From positions 1 to 64,000 of the forward strand of contig JBGALE010000002.1 in the NCBI GenBank assembly GCA_044223995.1: a stretch of DNA of 64,000 nucleotides, written 5' to 3'. The notes under the pieces are model-generated. The model ran no database searches, was not told the origin of the DNA, and saw only the letters and a list, made by a program, of their open reading frames with translations. The translations under genes and the position numbers were made by a program. Positions 47,034-55,232 of the stretch are shown here, one piece after another (within the stretch, counting starts at the first letter, position 1; each line of letters opens with the position of its first letter). This DNA comes from JACMLD01 sp044223995 (lineage in GTDB: Bacteria > Bacteroidota > Bacteroidia > Chitinophagales > Chitinophagaceae).

Positions 47034-47179
47034 TTTTATTTTGTAACATAACAGGTTTACGGTGTTTTGTTAATGCAAACTATGCCAGGATATTCTGCAC
47101 TTGGACCATTTAGAAAATTGGTGAAAATATATATTCACTTTATAGAAGTTTTCTTAAAAAGTTAAACTAAGCGGGAAAC

Positions 47180-47461
47180 ATGAATATGTCTATCGACGAC
47201 CTTCGGCGAAAACTAATACAGAAAATTCTTTCAGCCCCATCCCACCACGATCTCAATAGCTATATAGATACTGCCTTGAAAAGGCTTACCGAAAAAAAAG
47301 TGCACGGGCATCTTATCGCAAGGTTCACCGAAAAAACAATTTATGACCTCGACAGCCTGACGGGTACTGACCATGCAATGAATCAAAAGCATAATATTTC
47401 TTCAGCAAAAGAACGACTGATTCATTTCCGGAATAATGTATTGTTTCAAAGCAGGTCATAA
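47180..47461 (+). CDS. small hypothetical protein
   Basis: A 93-residue soluble, charged, mainly helical protein (SIDDLRRKLIQKILSA; ERLIHFRNNVLF). No family recognised. A second in-frame ATG two codons in (47186) is an equal candidate start. It lies downstream of array 5 and 59 nt before the DUF389 gene in the same direction, so it may be part of the same stress regulon. Confidence 0.5.
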   Translation: MNMSIDDLRRKLIQKILSAPSHHDLNSYIDTALKRLTEKKVHGHLIARFTEKTIYDLDSLTGTDHAMNQKHNISSAKERLIHFRNNVLFQSRS

Positions 47462-47520
47462 GGCCTAAAGCGCTGAACCTGCATCACCAAAAACCTATTT
47501 TGCTGCACAATTAAGCCCGA

Positions 47521-48828
47521 ATGATCAATCGCCTGTTGCAAAAATTTCACCTGCTCCATGAAAAGGAAGCTCCTGCAGTTATTATTGATAATATTGTAAA
47601 AGGCGTAGAATTTCGTGGCACCAACCTTTGGATCCTCATTCTTGCTATATTCATTGCCTCGCTGGGCTTAAATGTCAACTCACCCGCAGTTATAATAGGA
47701 GCCATGTTAATCTCTCCTTTAATGGGCCCAATCATGGGCATTGGGTTGTCTGCAGGTATTAATGATCTTTCGCTGCTCAAAAAATCACTGTATAACTTCC
47801 TGATCGCTGCAACTGCTGCATTGATCACTTCTACCATTTTCTTTATTGTATCACCGCTCAACGATGCGCATTCAGAAATACTTGCAAGAACCTCCCCCAA
47901 TATTTATGATGTACTGATAGCTTTTTTCGGGGGCCTTGCTGGTATTGTCGCCACCAGCAGCAGGCAAAAGGGAAATGTTATCCCGGGAGTTGCCATTGCT
48001 ACCGCATTGATGCCACCACTGTGTACCGCGGGTTATGGAATTGCGACCTTGCAACTCAGCTTTTTCCTGGGCGCATTTTACCTGTTTATAATTAATACCG
48101 TTTTTATTGCGCTGGCTACATTCATTACAGTACGTGTTCTCAAATTGCCCTATAAGCATCTGCCGGATCCAAAAGCAGACAGGAGGGCATACCGGATTAC
48201 CTGGTTTATCGTTACCATCACTTTGTTGCCCAGTATTTATTTTGGGTACGATATTGTTCAAAGATCCAGGTTTGTCAAAAGTGCTAATCTTTTTATCGAA
48301 ACCGAGGCTACATTTCCAAACGACTACCTGCTCAGTAAAAAAATAGATGCCAGCAAAAAACACATTGAACTAACTTTTGGTGGCGATGAAATTTCGGAAC
48401 AGCAAATAGCATTGCTAAAAAATAAATTGCCCGCATTTAACTTAACAGGTGCTTCGCTGGAAATACATCAGGGATTTGCCTACCTGGCAGCTCAAAATAA
48501 CAAAATTGACGAGCAAAGCAACCAGCTCAACTTGTTGCTTCAATCAAAAGAAGCTGAATTGAAAAGTCTGCACCAGAAAATGGACAGTATTTCGCATGTC
48601 GCCAGCCAATCATTACAATTATACAATGAATTGATCATCCAATACCCGGACTTGTTGTCTCTTATTGTCAGTAAGGCAGATAAAATATCTTCTGCTAGTA
48701 ACCGGGCACCGGAATTATTGGTAGTGATTGCATTCAAATCAAAAAAAAATAATACTGAGATACAAAAACTGGAAGCCTGGTTAAAAGTACGGTTGCAAAA
48801 AGACAAGGTAGACCTGATCATTAGGTAA
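47521..48828 (+). CDS. DUF389 family membrane protein
   Basis: A 435-residue protein with the DUF389 membrane domain (about 20-230): VEFRGTNLWILILAIFIAS, VIIGAMLISPLMGPIMGIG, GNVIPGVAIATALMPPLCTAGYG, with about six helices. A hydrophilic C-terminal part (about 240-435) includes a coiled-coil segment (DEQSNQLNLLLQSKEAELKSL). Function of DUF389 is unknown; a transport role is often presumed. It lies within the stress cluster, with array 6 just after its end. Confidence 0.85.
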   Translation: MINRLLQKFHLLHEKEAPAVIIDNIVKGVEFRGTNLWILILAIFIASLGLNVNSPAVIIGAMLISPLMGPIMGIGLSAGINDLSLLKKSLYNFLIAATAALITSTIFFIVSPLNDAHSEILARTSPNIYDVLIAFFGGLAGIVATSSRQKGNVIPGVAIATALMPPLCTAGYGIATLQLSFFLGAFYLFIINTVFIALATFITVRVLKLPYKHLPDPKADRRAYRITWFIVTITLLPSIYFGYDIVQRSRFVKSANLFIETEATFPNDYLLSKKIDASKKHIELTFGGDEISEQQIALLKNKLPAFNLTGASLEIHQGFAYLAAQNNKIDEQSNQLNLLLQSKEAELKSLHQKMDSISHVASQSLQLYNELIIQYPDLLSLIVSKADKISSASNRAPELLVVIAFKSKKNNTEIQKLEAWLKVRLQKDKVDLIIR

Positions 48829-48891
48829 CCAACCTGCCTGTCAAATAAAAACGTACAATGTATTTAACTGGTTCAGTGGCGGCCAGGGAAA

Positions 48892-48931
48892 CATCTAATC
48901 AATTTCTAATTCCTGATTAACCCTTTTCTAA
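48892..48931 (-). promoter_or_regulatory. TTAGAAT operator array 6
   Basis: On the plus strand CATCTAA (48892), TTTCTAA (48903), TGATTAA (48914), TTTCTAA (48925): four units at exact 11-bp steps. It lies between the DUF389 gene and the OmpA-type gene, 390 bp upstream of the latter. The rest of 48829-49321 shows no gene; a lone TTTCTAA is at 49299. Confidence 0.65.
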
Positions 48932-49321
48932 TTCCATTTATTCAATTTTGTTCCTGCCTAGCCGGGGGCTGAGTTGCTGCGATGCTGGTACAACAGCAGT
49001 AAACTCAATTCCTGGTGAAGGCAAAGCCCTTCGGATCAGGCAGGATCCATCATTACTTCGCAGATTCTGATTGCTTATTTTTTATTCAAACAGTTTACAT
49101 TGGCATGAATGATATTAATTCGCGGCCTTCTCCTGTATAACTATTGTTTTGTATCGGATAAAATGGAATCCGGATAATTCACCAACGGTTTCCTTTTATT
49201 CAGCACATATACTCATTTAGTTTAACAAGAGGACCAATTGCATTGATCCGGGCCATACAACGGTACCAATATGTCCGATGAAAAACTCAACGTCCGTTTT
49301 TCTAATTAAAATTAAATACAA

Positions 49322-50182
49322 ATGGTAAGGAAAATTTTAGTCCCTGCACTGGTTATTTTTACATTAAGTTCTTGCGTTAGCAGCAAAAAGTTTAAGGCAT
49401 CCGAACAGCGATACCGGGATCTTTACAGTCAATATACCGAACTTCAAAAGAAATTGAACAACTGCAATACGCAAACCTCAGAATGCCAGGCGAAAAATCA
49501 AACGTATGAAACACAACTTGGCGATCTCAGGAAACAAATTGACTATTTAAAAGAAAACAATACACAGGCGCTTAAACAATTGGAAGACTTGTCAGTGATA
49601 TCCGGCTCCCAGGCAAAAAGCATCGCTAAATCGCTGGAAAATATTGGGGCAAAAGACGCCTAAATCCAAACCCTGCAATCTTCCCTAAAGCATAAAGATT
49701 CACTAAATATGGTATTGGTCAATAATCTAAAGGGCGCCATTGGTGATCTAAACGACAAGGATATCAACATTAAGATTGACAAAGGGGTGATCTACATTGA
49801 TATATCAGATAAATTACTTTTTAACAGTGGAAGTTATGAAGTCACTGCCTCCGCCAATGTTGTGCTGGGAAAAGTAGCGAAGGTGCTTGCCAGTCAGCCC
49901 GACATCGAATTTATGGTGGAAGGCCATACTGACAACAAACCATTTAAAAGAGGGTTGCTGCTGGATAACTGGGATTTGAGTGTTAAACGGGCAACCGCTG
50001 TAGTCCGTATCCTCCAGGAAAAATATGGTTTACCACCGGCACATATATTGGCAGCCGGAAGAGGTGAATACCTTCCACTGGAAACAAATGAAACGCCTGA
50101 AGGACGTGCTGCGAACCGGAGAACCAGGATAATTATCCTTCCCCAGCTCGACCAGTTTTTTAAATTGCTGGAAAAGAAATAA
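49322..50182 (+). pseudogene. OmpA-family lipoprotein interrupted by one stop codon
   Basis: One reading frame of about 286 codons broken by TAA at 49661-49663. The first part (113 residues) has a lipobox (LSSC, Cys17) and a coiled-coil; the second resumes in the same frame directly after the stop (IQTLQSSLKHKDSLN) and holds a full OmpA-like peptidoglycan-binding domain with VEGHTDNKPF, NWDLSVKRATAVVRIL and GRAANRRTRI. Homologues have a residue, probably Tyr, in GAKDA-x-IQTLQ, so a single base change (TAT/TAC to TAA) explains it. Options are a recent null allele, a sequencing error, or readthrough. An internal start at 49709 would lack a signal peptide. Confidence 0.85.
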
Positions 50183-50408
50183 GATATAAACTCCTATGAA
50201 TATACTTCCGTGAGCGAATAAATGCACAGACTATGTTTGCTGAATGGTATGCCCGGCAAACAATTTGCAGTCGAATTCAGGATACAGATTGAACATAATG
50301 AACCTGTTGACTTTGATAATTGTATCCTGAATTTATTCCATTTCGCATCCAGTACACCGTATCACGGCCGGTTTTTATTGTTATGTCCTTAACCAATCAA
50401 CTGCTGCC

Positions 50409-53400
50409 ATGCAAAGAAAATTACTGCTTATTCCAACTTTCAAACAAGTAACCTATGGTTGTTTCATACTATTAATATTATTGTCCTCCTGCAGTTCCAG
50501 GCCGACCTTGTTTGTCAAACTCCCATCGGAGAAAACTGGTATTCATTTCAATAATGCCATTACAGAAAATGATTCGATCAATCCGATCGATCTCGAATTT
50601 CTGTACAATGGTGGCGGTGTGGCAGTGGGTGATTTTAATAATGACGGCTTACCAGATTTATATTTCACTGCGAGCACCGTTGCCAATAAATTATATTTAA
50701 ACAAAGGCGGCTTACAATTCAGTGATATTACGGCAGCTTCTGGTACGGGGGGAAAGGGAAGGTGGTGCAATGCCGCTTCCGTGGTTGATATCAACAACGA
50801 TGGGCTCCCCGACATATATGTTTGTGCAACTATACACAAGAACCCTGCAGAGCGATCCAATATTCTGTATGTAAACCAGGGCCTCAATAAAGATGGGATC
50901 CCTGTGTTTAAGGATATGGCGGAAGAATATGGATTGGCCGATACCAGCTATTCCGTTCATGCTGCTTTCTTTGATTACGATAATGACGGTGACCTCGATA
51001 TGTACCTTGTCACAACAAGACTGGTAAAAAGGGAATCGGCGAGTTTTAGCAATAACACAGCATTGGCACAACACGAGGATATTGACAAACTTTTCAGGAA
51101 TGACTGGAGCGACTCCCTCCACCATCCAGTCTTTACTGACGTATCCAAAGAAGCTGGTATTGTCGACAATGGATTTGGACTTGGCGTGGCTATTGCCGAT
51201 ATCAACCTTGACGGGTGGAAGGATATATATGTTACAAATGATTTTTTTGGGAACGACGTACTATACATAAACAACAAAAACGGTACGTTTACGAACAAGG
51301 CCAAAGAATACCTCAAACATACCTCACAAAATGCCATGGGAAATGATATATGTGATATCAATAACGATGGATTGGCAGATATCATCACGGTAGATATGAA
51401 CCCGGAAGACAATTACCGGAAGAAAAAAAACATGAGCGGTGTTAATTATTATATCTACCAAAATATGGTGTATCAAAATATGCTGTTGCAATACGTGAGA
51501 AATACCGTACAGTTGAATATGGGTAATACTACCGGTTACGATGACAGCCTGTCGCACCCGGTATTTGGGGATATCAGCTTTTACACCGGCATGGCAGAAA
51601 CAGACTGGAGCTGGAGTCCCTTGATCGCTGATGTGAATAACGACGGCAACCGTGACGTATTAATTACAAACGGGTATCCGCGCGATGTAACGGATCATGA
51701 TTTCACTTCATTCAGGAATCAGTCAGGCACCATTGCCAGTAAGAAACAGCTTATTGCAGAAATACCAGTTATTAAAACGCCCAACTACGGATTTAAAAAT
51801 AATGGCGGTCTCCAGTTTGAAAATGCCAGTAAAAACTGGGGACTAAACGATCCCTCTTTTTCCAATGGGGCCGTTTATGCCGACCTCGACAACGACGGTG
51901 ACCTTGATTACGTGGTAAATAATATCAACGACGAAGCATTTGTGTATGAAAACAGCAGTATTGATAAAAAAAGGGACGATGTAAATTTTCTCGAAATCAA
52001 TTTCAGGGGAGATAGTAATAACCTGAATGGTATTGGCGCCTGGGCCCGGATTTACTACGGCGGAAACCAACGGCAGGTGTATGAAAACAGCCCTTACCGG
52101 GGATACCTTTCAACAATAGCTGCAAATGCATTTTTTGGACTGGGCAGGCAAAAAATAATCGATTCAGTAGTCATTATTTGGCCGAACAATAAAAAACAAA
52201 AACTGACAAATGTGCCGGTGAACCAGTTACTGACAGTAGATATACACCAGGCTGCGGAAACGTATTCATGGGAAACAGAAATTTTAGACAAGGCCGCCCT
52301 GTTTACCAATATCACACGAAGTGCCGGAATTGATTACATACACCATGAGCCTGATTATATTGATTTCGACAAGGAGCGCCTGTTGCCGCATAAATTATCA
52401 CAATATGGTCCCGGTCTGGCCGCGGGTGATATAGACGGAAACGGGTTTGATGATATTGTTGTCGGGGGAACCGGCAACTATCCCGGAAGCTATTTTCTGC
52501 AGCAGCCCGGCGGACATTTTGTGCAAAAGGCCTTATCGTCATTTCCTGGCAATGTAAACGACAGGCCTGAAAACATGGGTTTGCTGTTATTTGATGCAGA
52601 CGGCGACGGCGATCTTGATTTATACTGTGCCAGCGGTAGCAATGAATTTTCCGCCAATGCAAAAAATTACAAAGACCAGTTATACTTAAACGATGGCAGG
52701 GGAAATTTTACTCCGGACACGACTGCAGTAATGCCAGTGAATTTTACGAGCAAAAGCTGCGTGAAAGCATTTGATTATGACAACGATGGTGATCTTGATC
52801 TTTTCATCGGTGGAAGGTGCCTGCCCGGCAAATATCCGCTGCCGGTAAGTTCATTTATTTACCGGAATGATTCAAAAAATGGTAAAGTAATTTTCACAGA
52901 CGTATCTGCTGAAATCGCGCCTTCGCTGAAAGATATTGGAATGGTGTGCGATGCCCAATGGACCGACTTCGACAATGACGGTAATGTTGACCTGGTGTTG
53001 GCCGGAGAATGGATGCCGGTCACCTTCCTGAAAAATAACTATGGAAAATTTGAAAATGTAACAGCACTGTCGGGTGTCGCAACACAATTTGGATGGTGGA
53101 ATAGTATTGTTGCGGGCGACTTTGACAATGACGGAAAGATGGATTATATTGTTAGTAACCTCGGGCAAAATTCCTTTTTCAGGGCAAGCGGGGACTACCC
53201 GGTCAGGGTTTATGCGAAAGACTTTGACGGCAACGGAAGTATTGATCCCATCATAACAGCCTATTTTCCCGATCAGCAGGGAATTAAAAAAGAATACACT
53301 GTATTTAACCGCGATGATATCGTGGGGCAGTTGCCCGGTCTGAGAAAAAACTTTCAGACTTACAAAGAATTTGCCAACGCCGAGTTCAATAAATTATTTA

Positions 53401-54014
53401 CGGAAGATCAAATGAAAAATGCGTTGGTATTACAGGCAAACAACTTCAAAACCTGCCTGCTGAAAAATATGGGCAATGGTAAATTCGAGCTGCACCCGCT
53501 TCCTTTGGAAGCACAGCAATCACCCGTATTTGGAATGGTTACCGGCGATTTCAATGATGATGGCAACCTTGATCTTGTACTTAATGGAAATGATTACGGC
53601 AATGAACCGGGAGATGGCCGGTACGATGCCATGAATGGATTGTTGCTGTTTGGTGATGGAAAAGGGAATTTCATACCCCGTCCAACCGCTGCTTCCGGAA
53701 TATATATACCGGGCGACGGGAAAGCGATTATAACATTGAAGGGACCGGAGAATAGCTTGCTGATCGCTGCTTCACAAAACAGGGGCCCATTGTTATTATT
53801 TAAACGTAAAGCACCTTATTCACAGTTTGTTTCATTACTTAACCATGACAAGGTTGCATATATAACACTGAAATCCGGGGCTGTAAGAAAAGAGGAACTG
53901 AGTTTTGGAACATCGTTCCTGTCGCAGTCAGCCAGGTTTCTGCCGCTCAGCGAAAATGTGAAATCCGTGGTAATAGTAAATGACAAGGGCATGAAGAGAA
54001 CAGTTCAGCAGTAA
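50409..54014 (+). CDS. FG-GAP/VCBS and UnbV repeat lipoprotein
   Basis: A 1,201-residue surface lipoprotein (lipobox LSSC, about Cys28). It contains many FG-GAP/VCBS blades with calcium-binding loops of the type DFNNDGLPDLYF, DYDNDGDLDMY, DADGDGDLDLY and DFDNDGKMDYI, arranged as two beta-propellers. An ASPIC/UnbV domain lies between them (about 520-620, GIGAWARIYYGGNQRQVYE). Proteins of this kind are common in Bacteroidota, often near SusCD loci, and probably bind carbohydrate or cell-surface partners. It appears monocistronic. Confidence 0.88.
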   Translation: MQRKLLLIPTFKQVTYGCFILLILLSSCSSRPTLFVKLPSEKTGIHFNNAITENDSINPIDLEFLYNGGGVAVGDFNNDGLPDLYFTASTVANKLYLNKGGLQFSDITAASGTGGKGRWCNAASVVDINNDGLPDIYVCATIHKNPAERSNILYVNQGLNKDGIPVFKDMAEEYGLADTSYSVHAAFFDYDNDGDLDMYLVTTRLVKRESASFSNNTALAQHEDIDKLFRNDWSDSLHHPVFTDVSKEAGIVDNGFGLGVAIADINLDGWKDIYVTNDFFGNDVLYINNKNGTFTNKAKEYLKHTSQNAMGNDICDINNDGLADIITVDMNPEDNYRKKKNMSGVNYYIYQNMVYQNMLLQYVRNTVQLNMGNTTGYDDSLSHPVFGDISFYTGMAETDWSWSPLIADVNNDGNRDVLITNGYPRDVTDHDFTSFRNQSGTIASKKQLIAEIPVIKTPNYGFKNNGGLQFENASKNWGLNDPSFSNGAVYADLDNDGDLDYVVNNINDEAFVYENSSIDKKRDDVNFLEINFRGDSNNLNGIGAWARIYYGGNQRQVYENSPYRGYLSTIAANAFFGLGRQKIIDSVVIIWPNNKKQKLTNVPVNQLLTVDIHQAAETYSWETEILDKAALFTNITRSAGIDYIHHEPDYIDFDKERLLPHKLSQYGPGLAAGDIDGNGFDDIVVGGTGNYPGSYFLQQPGGHFVQKALSSFPGNVNDRPENMGLLLFDADGDGDLDLYCASGSNEFSANAKNYKDQLYLNDGRGNFTPDTTAVMPVNFTSKSCVKAFDYDNDGDLDLFIGGRCLPGKYPLPVSSFIYRNDSKNGKVIFTDVSAEIAPSLKDIGMVCDAQWTDFDNDGNVDLVLAGEWMPVTFLKNNYGKFENVTALSGVATQFGWWNSIVAGDFDNDGKMDYIVSNLGQNSFFRASGDYPVRVYAKDFDGNGSIDPIITAYFPDQQGIKKEYTVFNRDDIVGQLPGLRKNFQTYKEFANAEFNKLFTEDQMKNALVLQANNFKTCLLKNMGNGKFELHPLPLEAQQSPVFGMVTGDFNDDGNLDLVLNGNDYGNEPGDGRYDAMNGLLLFGDGKGNFIPRPTAASGIYIPGDGKAIITLKGPENSLLIAASQNRGPLLLFKRKAPYSQFVSLLNHDKVAYITLKSGAVRKEELSFGTSFLSQSARFLPLSENVKSVVIVNDKGMKRTVQQ

Positions 54015-54430
54015 ACCATCGACAGGAGGGTTCTTTAAGATCAAACCATTTATACCTAATAAATAGATGAAATAAATATTGCCGCCAGGCGTAACAATCT
54101 GTTTAATCCAATACCAGAATTTGCTTCTGTAAAAGCGCTACCCGGGCCGGGCAACGCCAATTCAGGATGAATAAAAAGCTGCAATGAGTTTAAATGAAAC
54201 GAAGTGAAAGTGTTTCACCAAAGATGCTCCATGAATTATTAAAAAATTTAGCTCTCCTGCAACAACTGCGGAAACATCGGTGCATTTTACCGGGAAACAT
54301 CGGTAAGAAACCTGTAGGTATTACGGTATTTCAACTATAACTATGTCGAAAGCGCATGACTAAATGAAAATTGGAATAATTTTAATCTGTACTGATTTAC
54401 TATAGCTTAAATCATGGCAAAAAGTAAATT
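54015..54430. other. intergenic region with a short direct repeat
   Basis: No gene seen. It contains a 12-bp direct repeat GGAAACATCGGT at 54270-54281 and 54293-54304, 23 bp apart, possibly an operator. Confidence 0.35.
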
Positions 54431-55222
54431 ATGAAGACTAATAAATCTTATCTCCTTTACATTTACCTGACCACGTCATTAATATCTTTCAGCTTATTCC
54501 TGGTACCTGGCTGCAAAAAAGATACTGCAGGCGATCAGTGCAACGGCAAAACGCTTCCTTCCGGTAAATTTGAAATAAAGGAAGTTGTGGGTGACACAGC
54601 TTTTCTGGCCGACACTATATTTCGGGATAATTATGTACAATTTAGTGTACTTGATGCCTATCAGTCCGTTGAATGGAAATTAGGCAACGATCCAAGAACA
54701 TTTACAGATAGTTCTTTTTCCCTGAGTTTTAATACCGCACTGGGAACCATTCCAATCAATTTTAAAGGAAAAAGAACAGCAATACCACAATGTTTTCCCG
54801 GGGATATCGGCACCTACAACAGCAGTCAAAACCTGACAGTGTTGGAGCAGATTGAAAAACCAATTTTAACATTGAGCCCACTGGTGGGAAGATATAAAGG
54901 TTTTTTTACCAATGCGCCGGCTGATACATTCACAGTCAGCATGGACTATTTCGACAGTACAAAGTACGACGTCACATCTACCGGTAGCAAAAATTTTTAC
55001 TGGTTTAGCAATTTACCAAATGGGTTTGAAAACACGACAAATGCAGCTTTTGCCTATCCGGAATTGAAACATGGATTTAGAATTGACATGGGGTACAAAT
55101 GCTTTGTTTTTAATTATGATAGTTATCACCAGGGAAAAGCCTGGCTTTCGCACGATACTTTGTTCATTAACTATGGAGATGATATTGTCGGAAGAAAAAA
55201 ATTTATAGGCATTAAAAAATAA
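54431..55222 (+). CDS. hypothetical lipoprotein
   Basis: A 263-residue lipoprotein (lipobox LVPGC, Cys28) rich in beta-strand-forming segments, with no family recognised. Four Cys-containing positions outside the lipobox (such as QCNGK and QCFPGD) might form disulfides. It is followed after 10 nt by the T9SS cargo protein gene, so the two likely form an operon and may act together on the surface. Confidence 0.7.
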   Translation: MKTNKSYLLYIYLTTSLISFSLFLVPGCKKDTAGDQCNGKTLPSGKFEIKEVVGDTAFLADTIFRDNYVQFSVLDAYQSVEWKLGNDPRTFTDSSFSLSFNTALGTIPINFKGKRTAIPQCFPGDIGTYNSSQNLTVLEQIEKPILTLSPLVGRYKGFFTNAPADTFTVSMDYFDSTKYDVTSTGSKNFYWFSNLPNGFENTTNAAFAYPELKHGFRIDMGYKCFVFNYDSYHQGKAWLSHDTLFINYGDDIVGRKKFIGIKK

Positions 55223-55232
55223 ACCAACCAAT

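Noticed and set aside
34673..48931. The 11-bp TTAGAAT repeats as a CRISPR or minisatellite
   Set aside because: Units are 7 bp with 4-bp variable spacers, only 3-4 per site, and restricted to intergenic control regions; no cas genes are present.
48940..49060. Possible small RNA in the G/C-richer stretch after array 6
   Set aside because: No clear terminator hairpin with a T-run and no promoter beyond a weak TTTTG box could be found.
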